Below are positions 44,446 through 52,157 of a stretch of 64,000 bases of DNA, in pieces. Made by a program: the position numbers and the translations under genes. The DNA comes from Kibdelosporangium philippinense (GTDB lineage Bacteria > Actinomycetota > Actinomycetes > Mycobacteriales > Pseudonocardiaceae), in assembly GCF_021390435.2 (NCBI RefSeq), contig NZ_JAJVCN010000003.1, forward strand, positions 1,307,501 to 1,371,500. Direction: 5' to 3'. The notes under the pieces are model-generated. The model searched no databases. It had not been told where the DNA came from and was given only the letters and a program-made list of their open reading frames with translations. How positions within the stretch are numbered: the first letter of the stretch is position 1; the number at the start of each line of letters is the position of its first letter.

Positions 44446-44949
44446 TCACTGTGGACGCTTCATGATCAACCGCGTGGCGAGGACGGCGAGCGCCGTGGCG
44501 CCGAGCAACGCGGCGGCCTCCAATGCCGCTGGTGTAACGGTTTTCGGCACGAACGCGGCGGCAGCCGCCAAGCCGAAGACGATCAACTGCACGACACCGA
44601 AGCGAATCGCGGCCGGGCGCAACGCGACAACGTGAATCCGGGCAGTGCTGGGAATCACAGCGGCGAGCGCGCATCCGATGTGGACGAGATGGGTAACCGG
44701 AATCAGTGCGAGAACACCGATGTTCAAAGCATCATCGGTGATGAGGACCGCGGTAACGGCGGTGGCGACGATCAGGAACGCGGGCGCCGGAGTGCTGGGC
44801 GCCGCGGCGGACAAGAGGCCGAACAAAGCGATGATCCCCAACGGGAATCCGCCCGCGCCCTGACTGGCCAGCAAGATCAAAATCAGGACAACAGCGCACA
44901 AAACACCGGCGCGCAGCGTCCAAGCGGGCAGTCCGTTGGTGAGATTCAT
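44446..44949 (-). CDS. Membrane protein, last gene of the MoxR operon
   Basis: A 167-residue protein with about five hydrophobic segments (AGVLCAVVLILILLASQGAG, LGIIALFGLLSAAAP, FLIVATAVTAVLITDDALN, FGVVQLIVFGLAAAAAFV, LEAAALLGATALAVLATRL). No domain is recognised. Its ATG overlaps the stop of the DUF58 gene as ATGA, so it is the fifth translationally coupled member of this operon and probably takes part in the same membrane process. Confidence 0.82.
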   Translation of the reverse strand: MNLTNGLPAWTLRAGVLCAVVLILILLASQGAGGFPLGIIALFGLLSAAAPSTPAPAFLIVATAVTAVLITDDALNIGVLALIPVTHLVHIGCALAAVIPSTARIHVVALRPAAIRFGVVQLIVFGLAAAAAFVPKTVTPAALEAAALLGATALAVLATRLIMKRPQ

Positions 44950-46286
44950 CGTCGTCCCCGCGCCAGCCTGCGCAGTGTGGCGGACGCCTCATCGCCCCAC
45001 CGAAGCACTGGAATTCCGTGCTGCCGCAACGTTTCCAGCCGTACGGCGTGCTCGGCGCGCAATACCGTCAGCACGGCGTCACCCCACGGGTCGTCAGCGT
45101 CCGCGATGAGTGGATCCGGCAGTACATCCATTGCCAGCAAACGGGTTCCGCGCCGGACAACGGTCGCGGCGAGCTCCACCATGGCGTCGTCGAGGAACGG
45201 CGACAGCACCATCACCAGCGACCCGGCCGGTGCCTGTTGCGGACGTAACAGCGGCTTCGACGACCATCCCGCTGAGCGGGTACAGACCACCAGTTGATGC
45301 CGCAGCCTCAACAGCTGCCGCGGCCCACTGCCCGGCGCGAGGCTCAACTGTGGGCGCCCAAGATCCACGAGACCGACGCGATCGCCTTGCCGCAGATAGC
45401 TAGCGGCCAGCGAACACGCGGCCAGTACGGACGTGTCGAGCGAACCGCCCGGCCGTACGTTGTTGCCGGGCAACGCTGTCGCCCAGTCGGCTAGTTCGGC
45501 GCCCACATCCACGCGCGTATCGATGGCGAGCACGAGAGATGCGTCCGCGTCGGCGTGCCTCTCACGCACGTGCAGGACGCTCGGTGACATCACGCCGCCC
45601 GCCGACGCGGACGCACGCAACGACACGCGCCAGTCAACACGTCGTAGCCGGTCACCGGGCTGGAATACGCGGATGTCCCTCAGCTCGGTGCTGTCGCCTG
45701 GGCGCGGTGAGCGGTGCACGCCAACGAGGCTTGCTGGCCGCGGCGGCAGCGGACCGGCAGGCAGCAACGTGACCGGCGGCAGGATGGTTCTGCGCCCTTC
45801 GATGCCGACGATCGGACCGAACACTCGTAGCGCGTCAGGGCCCGCGAACAAGCGGTCCAGCCGTAAGTCGACGCCTTCACCCCACCCGCCGTGCCCCAGT
45901 GTCGTACGGACGTTCTTGACCGTCCCAGGCAGCAGATGGACGGGTCCGGCGCCACGAATCTTGCCGTGCGGCGCGCGCAACGCGACGAGTTCGACGCCCG
46001 GATCCGCGTCGATCTCAAAGACCGCCTCGGCGAATTGCCCCTGTTCCAACGCTCGCGGCAACTTGGGCTGACGGACGTCCGGCGCGCCTGGATACGAGCG
46101 CGCCATCGCCAAAATGGCGCTGATCAGCAGCGGAGCGCCGAACAGGACAAGCGCCACCTCGTGCAGCAGCACGCCCGCGACCACCAGACCGATACCGACG
46201 ACCGCGGCGCGGTACATCGCGTCGGTGTTGCGCCAGCGGTTGGTGTCCCGCTGGTCGTGCATCCACTTCTGGACGCGTTTGCTCAT
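44946..46286 (-). CDS. DUF58 domain protein
   Basis: A 446-residue protein. Two membrane segments near the N-terminus (about residues 25-65) are followed by a beta-rich region and the DUF58 motif region GDSTELRDIRVFQPGDRLRR then VDWRVSLR, which matches the family signature of R-x-Y-x-x-GD-x-x-R-x-I-x-W. A vWA-like segment follows (LVLAIDTRVDVGAELAD). DUF58 proteins pair with MoxR ATPases, apparently as their clients in folding or activating membrane/secreted complexes. Overlaps moxR upstream and the next gene downstream, each by 4 bp. Confidence 0.9.
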   Translation of the reverse strand: MSKRVQKWMHDQRDTNRWRNTDAMYRAAVVGIGLVVAGVLLHEVALVLFGAPLLISAILAMARSYPGAPDVRQPKLPRALEQGQFAEAVFEIDADPGVELVALRAPHGKIRGAGPVHLLPGTVKNVRTTLGHGGWGEGVDLRLDRLFAGPDALRVFGPIVGIEGRRTILPPVTLLPAGPLPPRPASLVGVHRSPRPGDSTELRDIRVFQPGDRLRRVDWRVSLRASASAGGVMSPSVLHVRERHADADASLVLAIDTRVDVGAELADWATALPGNNVRPGGSLDTSVLAACSLAASYLRQGDRVGLVDLGRPQLSLAPGSGPRQLLRLRHQLVVCTRSAGWSSKPLLRPQQAPAGSLVMVLSPFLDDAMVELAATVVRRGTRLLAMDVLPDPLIADADDPWGDAVLTVLRAEHAVRLETLRQHGIPVLRWGDEASATLRRLARGRR

Positions 46287-47263
46287 CGCGTACTCGCTGG
46301 TCCGGGCACTTGGCCGAGCAGGTCGGTGACGACTTGGACTCCGGTCGCGCCCGTGCTCCAGGTTTCAGCGCGGAGCGTCAGCCGGTGCGCCAATGCCGCG
46401 ATCGCGCATTCCTTGACGTCTTCAGGAAGCACGAAATCGCGGCCATCGAGAACAGCCAGGCACCGTGACACCAGCAGCAACGCCTGCGATCCACGCGGCG
46501 AAGCGCCGATTTCGACCGACGGATGCCTGCGGGTCGCGGCGGCGAGGTCCACGCAGTAGCGCAGCACGTCCGGATCGACGTCGACCTGCTCGACACTGGC
46601 CTGCAACTGCCGCAGACGCACCGCGTCGACGACTGGCGCGACCTCGGTTTCCTCCTGGCGACGGGCCAACCTGCGGCGAAGCACCTCGGCTTCTTCTTCG
46701 GCTGGCGGGTAGCCGACGTCCAGACGCAGCAGGAACCGGTCGAGCTGGGCCTCGGGCAGCGGGTACGTGCCCTCGTATTCGACGGGGTTGGCGGTGGCGA
46801 GGACGTGGAACGGGCGCTGCAGGACATGCGTGTGGCCTTCGACCGTGACTTGCCGTTCCTGCATCGCTTCCAGCAACGCGGACTGGGTTTTCGGTGGCGT
46901 GCGGTTGATCTCGTCGGCCAACAGCAGGCCGGTGAAGACAGGACCGGGACGGAAGCTGAACTCACGCTCGGTGGGGTCGTAGAGGTACGAGCCGGTCACA
47001 TCGGCGGGCAGCAGATCAGGGGTGCACTGCAGCCGTTTGAAATCCAGACCAAGCGCTTGGGCAAGGCTGCGCGCGAGCAGCGTTTTCCCCAGTCCTGGCA
47101 CGTCTTCGAGCAGAACATGGCCGCCCGCGAGCACAGCGGCCAACGCCAGCCGCGTGGTCCGTTCACGCCCGACGACAACCGTGCCGACAGCATCGAGAAC
47201 GGAACGGCAGTCGGCCGCGACAACGTCCACATTGAGTCGGCTTTGGACGTCCGATGTGGTCAC
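46283..47263 (-). CDS. moxR: MoxR family AAA+ ATPase
   Basis: A 326-residue AAA+ ATPase. Walker A region GHVLLEDVPGLGKTLLARSL (G-x-x-G-x-GKT, near residue 51), Walker B LLADEINRTPPKTQSALLEA, sensor 1 VLATANPVEYEGTYPLPEAQ, and sensor 2 GASPRGSQALLLVSR. MoxR ATPases act as chaperone-like remodelers, usually with a DUF58/vWA partner, here the next gene. It is the third of five genes joined by ATGA overlaps (DUF4129, small membrane protein, moxR, DUF58, membrane protein). Confidence 0.93.
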   Translation of the reverse strand: MTTSDVQSRLNVDVVAADCRSVLDAVGTVVVGRERTTRLALAAVLAGGHVLLEDVPGLGKTLLARSLAQALGLDFKRLQCTPDLLPADVTGSYLYDPTEREFSFRPGPVFTGLLLADEINRTPPKTQSALLEAMQERQVTVEGHTHVLQRPFHVLATANPVEYEGTYPLPEAQLDRFLLRLDVGYPPAEEEAEVLRRRLARRQEETEVAPVVDAVRLRQLQASVEQVDVDPDVLRYCVDLAAATRRHPSVEIGASPRGSQALLLVSRCLAVLDGRDFVLPEDVKECAIAALAHRLTLRAETWSTGATGVQVVTDLLGQVPGPASTR

Positions 47264-47718
47264 TTTCCCTCCAGACGGCTGAGCAGTTCGGCCAGCCGCT
47301 CAGGGGACGGCAACTGCGCGTCCCGCGTGGTGATCAATGTGTACAGTTCCTCACCAAGCACCTCGCGCGCTTTCTCATCGCTGAGGTTAATCCCCTTATG
47401 TCGCAAGGTATTTTCGGCAAGCCTGCGTAGCCGAGGTTGAACCCGTGTCCTAAAGCGACCCGGATCCCTTGCGCCCTCAGCAAGCCTGGTCGACAGCGAA
47501 GTCGCCTGATGCACAGTCAATGACTCCTCGGGCGGGGGCAGCGGCTGCCAGCTCGGTTCGGCGGTACCGAGAGTCATCAACGCCATGGCGGCGACCGCGG
47601 TGATGGGAAGAACGACGACGATCGCCCAGAACACCGGCATCGCCATCAACCAACCCGCGACAAGACCTGTGAAAACACCAATGAGAATCGCGAGAAGAAT
47701 GGCTTTCCACGGCTTCAT
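47260..47718 (-). CDS. Two-span membrane protein of the MoxR operon
   Basis: A 152-residue protein. Two membrane spans (ILLAILIGVFTGLVAGWLMA and VFWAIVVVLPITAVAAMALM) are followed by a cytoplasmic Pro-rich linker and a helical domain with ARDPGRFRTRVQPRLRRLAE and EVLGEELYTLITTRDAQLPS. This position in the operon usually encodes such a small protein of no assigned domain. ATGA overlaps on both sides argue for stoichiometric translation with moxR and the DUF4129 protein. Confidence 0.83.
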   Translation of the reverse strand: MKPWKAILLAILIGVFTGLVAGWLMAMPVFWAIVVVLPITAVAAMALMTLGTAEPSWQPLPPPEESLTVHQATSLSTRLAEGARDPGRFRTRVQPRLRRLAENTLRHKGINLSDEKAREVLGEELYTLITTRDAQLPSPERLAELLSRLEGK

Positions 47719-48350
47719 ATCGTTTCCAGTGCTCGTCGAGCCAGAAGCGCATCATCCTCGGTGACACTGCCCGGTTTCCCGAATCGCGCGCGGTGATAGA
47801 GCGTCCGCAATGTCCGCAGCGCCTGCGCATCGACGTTCTGTCCGACTAGGACAGCGGAAGTGAATTCGGTCGGCGTCTGATGAGGTTTGCGCTCAATACC
47901 AGTCCGCGCGGCAGACTCCTCAAGCTCAACCCAGGCGGCAATGACCGCGTCCGATGGCGGTCCCCCGATTTTTCGATCCATTTCCGTCAACGCCCGCCGA
48001 GTGGCCTCGACCACCCACGACTCGCCCCCATCGGCAACCTTGCCCGCGATCACACCACGCATCCGCACACGTTTCCGCCGATAGAACCGGATGGTGGTCA
48101 ACCCGAGAAGAAGCATCGCGAGCCCGAACAGGAACGCGGCGGCCATCAGAATCATGTACGCACCCGTGGTGTACGCCAACGCCTCGGAGGGCACCGCAGG
48201 GATGCCGGTCAGCTCGTCCGCCGATGTCGAACCGCCGCCGATTCGCAGGTCCGGCGTGCCCGTCGGAATGCCGGAACTCCCGCGCGCCGCAACCACCGCG
48301 ATCAGGAGGAACGCCCCAACCGCGAGCAACACCGGCAACCGGACTTTCAT
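47715..48350 (-). CDS. DUF4129 domain membrane protein, first gene of the MoxR operon
   Basis: A 211-residue protein. An N-terminal signal/anchor (VLLAVGAFLLIAVVAARGSS) is followed by an exported 40-residue loop, a second membrane span (YMILMAAAFLFGLAMLLLGL) and a cytoplasmic DUF4129 domain: AAWVELEESAARTGIERKPH then QTPTEFTSAVL, and TLRTLYHRARFGKPGSVTED. The latter segments match the family's core (R-x-x-x-TP-x-E, YE-x-x-RYG). This family is often the C-terminal part of transglutaminase-like proteins and accompanies MoxR/DUF58. No gene lies within 750 bp upstream, so the operon promoter is probably just 5' of 48350. Confidence 0.87.
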   Translation of the reverse strand: MKVRLPVLLAVGAFLLIAVVAARGSSGIPTGTPDLRIGGGSTSADELTGIPAVPSEALAYTTGAYMILMAAAFLFGLAMLLLGLTTIRFYRRKRVRMRGVIAGKVADGGESWVVEATRRALTEMDRKIGGPPSDAVIAAWVELEESAARTGIERKPHQTPTEFTSAVLVGQNVDAQALRTLRTLYHRARFGKPGSVTEDDALLARRALETI

Positions 48351-48424
48351 CCACAGAGCATCCCAAATTCACCAGGCCATTGGAACGAATATCCGCCCTT
48401 CCCGGGTTGACAGGATCGAGTGCC

Positions 48425-49010
48425 GTGAAGGTCACCTTCGCGGCGTTAGACGCGCGAGGGCCTCCTTTCGCGCTTTGGATACCAATGCCAGGAACTTAAG
48501 GTTCGGGGTTCGATCGAGACTGTAGCCGGGCGCGGGCTGTTGACCTGCGATGATCGGTGGCTGGCGGGGGTGGGACTGGCCGCCCGGGCGAGGGGTGCGG
48601 GCATGATGTGACGTTCAGGGGTGTGAGGGCCGAGTTTGGTGCGTTGAGTGCAGTCAAGGTGGCCTTCACGGCGTTGCGTTCCGTGGTGGGCGGGGCTGGT
48701 GTGGCATATGTGACTGACGAGGCGATTTTTTGTCCTTAGTGGACCTTGAGGAGCTCGAAAGCGGCCCCCGTGTGGACTTGGTCAAGTCCCTGACATTGGC
48801 ATCCAACGCCCCGAACCTTCCCCTCGCAACGGCCTACCGCCCGCACGGCGCCGCAGCACGCCAGCGCGACCGCGGCCATGGCAGCCTCCGCGCTGGGTCA
48901 CCAGGCAAACCTGCAGGTCACCGACCTGAACACCGGTCCAGCAACGTCCGATCAGCAAGCCCGAAACTCCTGGCATTGGCGTTCAACGCCCCAAATGTTC
49001 CCCTCACGGC
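48425..49010. repeat. Repeat-rich non-coding region (48351-49105)
   Basis: This 755-bp stretch holds no credible gene but several related units. GTGAAGGTCACCTTCGCGGC (48425-48444) and TCAAGGTGGCCTTCACGGCG (48654-48673) are variants of one sequence, each partly palindromic. TTGGATACCAATGCCAGGAAC (48476-48496, broken here as TTGGATACCAAT plus GCCAGGAAC) has inverted relatives at about 48788-48810 and 48966-48988, each followed by CAACGCCCC(G/A)AA. The units look like a degenerate dispersed family in mixed orientation. Open frames here translate the repeats themselves (NAPNLPLAT, NAPNVPLTA) and are not supported. Confidence 0.55.
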
Positions 49011-49105
49011 ACACAAACTCCCCCGCCCGTCGTTCCACGTTTCCGACCGTTCCGTAACGCACGGAACATGCCTGTTCGCGGAACAGCGGGCGGCAACCTC
49101 GTTCG

Positions 49106-49801
49106 TCAAGGTGCAAGCTCCTTCGCCCTGAGGAGGATGGCTTCGAGCATCGCCGGGGTGAGTTTGCCGGTGAAGGTGTTCTGCTGGCTGACGTGGTAGC
49201 AGCCGAGCAGGGTGAGATCCGGGCCGTCGTCGGTGGCGGGCAGCGTGACCTCGACACCATGCCCGAACTTGGGCCGAGGCACCGGCACATGCCAATTGGC
49301 CAGTGCGGGCAAGAGCGCCTGCCAGCCGAACGCGCCAAGCACGACAACGCACCGCAAGCTCGGCCGGAGCAAGGCGAATTCACGGACAAGCCACGGGCGG
49401 CACGCATCGCGCTCGCCTGGGGTCGGCTTGTTCTCGGGCGGCGCGCAATGCACTGGGGCTGTGATCCGGACGCCGTAGAGCTCCAACCCGTCGCCTACGT
49501 GAGTCGAGGTTGGCTGGGACGCGAGGCCGACCGCGTGCAGGGCCGCGTAGAGGAAGTCGCCGGAGCGGTCTCCGGTGAACATGCGGCCGGTCCGGTTGGC
49601 ACCGTGCGCGGCTGGTGCGAGGCCGACGATCCCGATTCGGGCGTCCGCCGGTCCGAAGCCGGGCACCGGTCGGCCCCAGTAGGTCTGGTCACGAAAAGCC
49701 GCGCGTTTCTCCGCTGCCACCTGCTCGCGCCAGCTGACCAAGCGGGGGCAGGAGCGGCACGACGTCACGGCTTTGTCCAGCTCGTCGAGAGTCTCCGGCA
49801 C
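49106..49801 (-). CDS. Family 5 uracil-DNA glycosylase (UDGb)
   Basis: A 231-residue base-excision repair enzyme. Four N-terminal-region Cys (SCRSCPRLV and later CAPPENKP/CRPW) fit the 4Fe-4S cluster of thermophile-type UDGs. Motif A is GLAPAAHGANRTGRMFTGDR: the GLAPAAHGANRTG form, with Ala where family 4 has the catalytic Glu/Asp, is diagnostic of family 5 (UDGb), which also removes hypoxanthine and xanthine. The C-terminal motif is GCYHVSQQNTFTGKLT. It starts at GTG 49801, only 32 bp from the divergent S10 peptidase start, so the promoters overlap. Confidence 0.92.
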   Translation of the reverse strand: MPETLDELDKAVTSCRSCPRLVSWREQVAAEKRAAFRDQTYWGRPVPGFGPADARIGIVGLAPAAHGANRTGRMFTGDRSGDFLYAALHAVGLASQPTSTHVGDGLELYGVRITAPVHCAPPENKPTPGERDACRPWLVREFALLRPSLRCVVVLGAFGWQALLPALANWHVPVPRPKFGHGVEVTLPATDDGPDLTLLGCYHVSQQNTFTGKLTPAMLEAILLRAKELAP

Positions 49802-49833
49802 GTTTCAAGATTCTTCACCAATAAGGTGCGTGT

Positions 49834-51258
49834 ATGGCAGACAACGAGGAGCAGCCCCAGCCGGCCGACGATCTTGTCACGACCAGTCACAACCTCGGTG
49901 ACCTGGCGTATACCGCGACCGCCGGTCGGGTGGTCCTGCGCCACGAGATCCTGACCGACGGCAAGTCCAACGGGCACGTGGCCAAAGCCGAAGTCTTCAT
50001 GATCAGCTACACCCTCGACGGCGCCGACGCCGCGAACCGGCCGGTGACGTTCTCGTTCAACGGAGGCCCAGGCTCATCGAGTGTCTGGCTGCACCTCGGC
50101 CTGTTCGGTCCGCGGCGGATCCTGGCCGGTGACGCGGGCAACCTCGCCAAGCCGCCGTACGAACTAGTTGACAACCTCGAAACCCTCCTCAGGCACAGCG
50201 ACTTCGTCTTCATCGACCCGGTGTCAACCGGCTATTCACGGGCCACAAAAGGCGAAAAACCCGGCGACTTCCACGGTTTCACCCCGGACATAGAATCCGT
50301 AGGCGAAGTCATCCGGCTCTGGACATCCCGAAACCAGCGCTGGCTCTCACCCAAGTTCCTGGCCGGTGAGTCCTACGGAACCCTGCGCGCGGCCGGCCTC
50401 GCCGAGCACCTGCAGTCCCGGCACAGCCTGTACCTCAACGGAATCATGCTGATCTCGTCCATATTGGACTTCGGAACGGTCGACTTCAGCGAAGGAAACG
50501 ACCTCCCATACGCCCTCTTCCTGCCAACCTACGCGGCCATCGCGCACTACCACGGCCTACACGAAAACCGAACGCTGGAAGAAGTGCTAGCCGAAGCCGA
50601 AGAATTCGCCAGCCGAGACTACCCATGGGCCCTGGCCCAAGGCGCCCGACTGCCAAACCGTCAGTCCATTGTAGACAAAATCGCAACATTGACCGGACTC
50701 TCACCAGACTTCGTAGACCGGGTAAACCTCCGAATAGAGCACATGCGGTTCTATACGGAAGTGCTCCGGCATCGTCGTCGAGTGACCGGCCGACTCGACG
50801 GCCGGTTCCTTGGCTGGGAAGACGACTACGGCCGCGAACGAATGACCGACGACCCGTCTCTTTCGGCCATCATCGGCGCATACTCAGCGGGACTGAACCA
50901 CTACGTGCGCGCAGAGTTGGGGTACGCCAACGACTTGCCGTACGAGGTAATCAGCAACAACGTGCGCCCGTGGTCCTTTAAGGAGTTCGAGAACGCGACG
51001 GTCACGGTCGCCGACAAGCTGGCAGCGGCAATGCGCGCGAACCATAATCTTAAGGTGCACATAGGTTCTGGCTATCACGATGGCGCGACGCCTTACTACG
51101 CGGCCGAACACGTCGTAGCGCATCTGGCTATCCCGGATGAGTTGCGCGGGAACATTGAGACGAAGTACTACGAGGCTGGACACATGATGTACGTCCACGA
51201 ACCGAGCAGGCTGCAACAATCCGAGGATCTCGCAACATTCATCCGCGAGTCGTCCTAA
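49834..51258 (+). CDS. Serine carboxypeptidase-like (S10) peptidase
   Basis: A 474-residue peptidase. FSFNGGPGSSSVWLHLGLFG is the S10 oxyanion/substrate segment, AGESYGTLRAAGLAEHL carries the catalytic Ser (about residue 184), SGYHDGATPYYA the Asp and EAGHMMYVHEPS the His. There is no signal peptide, unlike the secreted or vacuolar eukaryotic enzymes, so it acts in the cytoplasm or is exported in another way. Actinobacterial cytoplasmic S10-like proteins of this length are known but uncharacterised. It shares a 32-bp divergent promoter gap with the UDG gene; the repeat-rich 900-bp region D follows. Confidence 0.9.
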   Translation: MADNEEQPQPADDLVTTSHNLGDLAYTATAGRVVLRHEILTDGKSNGHVAKAEVFMISYTLDGADAANRPVTFSFNGGPGSSSVWLHLGLFGPRRILAGDAGNLAKPPYELVDNLETLLRHSDFVFIDPVSTGYSRATKGEKPGDFHGFTPDIESVGEVIRLWTSRNQRWLSPKFLAGESYGTLRAAGLAEHLQSRHSLYLNGIMLISSILDFGTVDFSEGNDLPYALFLPTYAAIAHYHGLHENRTLEEVLAEAEEFASRDYPWALAQGARLPNRQSIVDKIATLTGLSPDFVDRVNLRIEHMRFYTEVLRHRRRVTGRLDGRFLGWEDDYGRERMTDDPSLSAIIGAYSAGLNHYVRAELGYANDLPYEVISNNVRPWSFKEFENATVTVADKLAAAMRANHNLKVHIGSGYHDGATPYYAAEHVVAHLAIPDELRGNIETKYYEAGHMMYVHEPSRLQQSEDLATFIRESS

Positions 51259-51291
51259 TCCACAAACATACCCACCGTGCACAAGCCGGAG

Positions 51292-51640
51292 GCTCACCCA
51301 CCTTGCGCGCAAGGTCGGGCGGCGGCTTACCTCGCCGTGGTAAAGGACAAAGGGCTCGCCCACTTCGCGTGAGCGGTTGGGCAGCACACCCACCGGCTGC
51401 GAGCCCGAGGTTCACCCATTTTGCGTGAGGGGCTGGGCGGCTTACCCACCTTCCTCGAGGGGTTGGGCGGCATACCCACCCTGGTCGAGGGTTGGGCGGC
51501 ATACCGACCGTGGTCGGTACACCCACCTTGGTCGAGAGGTCGGGCGGTACACCCACCTTGGTTGAGGGTTGGGTGGTTTGCCCACCTTGGTTGAGGGGTT
51601 GGGCGGCTTAGCTCACGTTGGTTGAGGGGATGAAGGGTTG
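51292..51640. repeat. Degenerate 29-30 bp minisatellite (about 11-12 units)
   Basis: Tandem units of the form ACCCACCTTGGT then YGAGGGGTTGGGCGGCTT, best conserved between 51440 and 51610 and degenerating toward the S10 gene. Starts of clear units are near 51296, 51414, 51444, 51474, 51520, 51550 and 51579. Each unit can form a small CCCACC/GGGTGG-type hairpin. The last unit runs into locus D1, and two similar units adjoin locus C. Confidence 0.8.
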
Positions 51641-51880
51641 GGCCTGGAATGTGCGGCGTGCACCCGGTAGCACAATGACGTATCGCCGTGAGCGCAGCGA
51701 ACAGGCGGGGAGTCAGTGACGGGTGCCCGCGCGTGTCTGCCGCTCCGGCATGGCGTGTTGAACGCGCGAGCGGCGCACGGCGGCGAGCAACCAGGCCGAA
51801 AGCGAGTCGAGCAGTTTGACTCGCCGTGCCGGTGGGGCGGACACGCGGAAGATCACCCCAACCAACCCGGCTGGACCTCG
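51640..51880. repeat. Inverted-repeat element locus D1 (core 51733-51844), inverted copy of locus C
   Basis: Core and flanks are the reverse complement of locus C, including the 100 bp with the GGTAGCACAATGACGTATC block and the outer GCGGAAGATCACCCCAACC. Arms are GTGTCTGCC and GGCGGACAC. It faces locus D2, 130 bp away, in the opposite orientation. Confidence 0.88.
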
Positions 51881-51952
51881 AAGCCAGCAACGGGCCGGGC
51901 CTGTCGGTATCGCCGGGCCGTAAAGAGTCGGGGCTTCCACCCGCGAGGTATC

Positions 51953-52087
51953 TCGCATTGCACCGCCCTGGCGCGTGTCCACCGTTCCGTCACGGTGTGT
52001 CAAACTGCTCGACTCGCTTCCAGCGCGGTTGCTTCTCCCCGTGCGCCGCTCGCGTGTTCAACACACCATGACGGAGCCGGTGGACAC
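51953..52087. repeat. Inverted-repeat element locus D2 (core 51975-52087)
   Basis: A 113-bp core of the A/B type with the preceding GCATTGCACCGCCC segment also conserved, but lacking 22-bp arrays. One arm pair is changed relative to A/B (inner GGTGTGT with ACACACC, instead of GGTGAGT with ACTCACC), preserving pairing. Region 51259-52108 holds only these repeats and no credible gene. Confidence 0.9.
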
Positions 52088-52108
52088 GCGAGGTCGCGTG
52101 CACACGCG

Positions 52109-52144
52109 AACGGCCGCAAACCCGGGGAGGGGTTTGCGGCCGTT
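52109..52144 (-). terminator. Rho-independent terminator of the subtilase pair
   Basis: Perfect 15-bp stem (52109-52123 with 52130-52144), 6-nt loop, 13 bp beyond the stop codon at 52158. AACGGCCGCAAACCC gives a strong GC stem; there is only a short T-run on the minus strand. Confidence 0.85.
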
Positions 52145-52157
52145 GGACAAAGAGAAC

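Noticed and set aside
48730..49131. Plus-strand open frame of 133 codons
   Set aside because: Made of translated repeat units, no ribosome-binding site, and it runs into the end of the UDG gene on the other strand.
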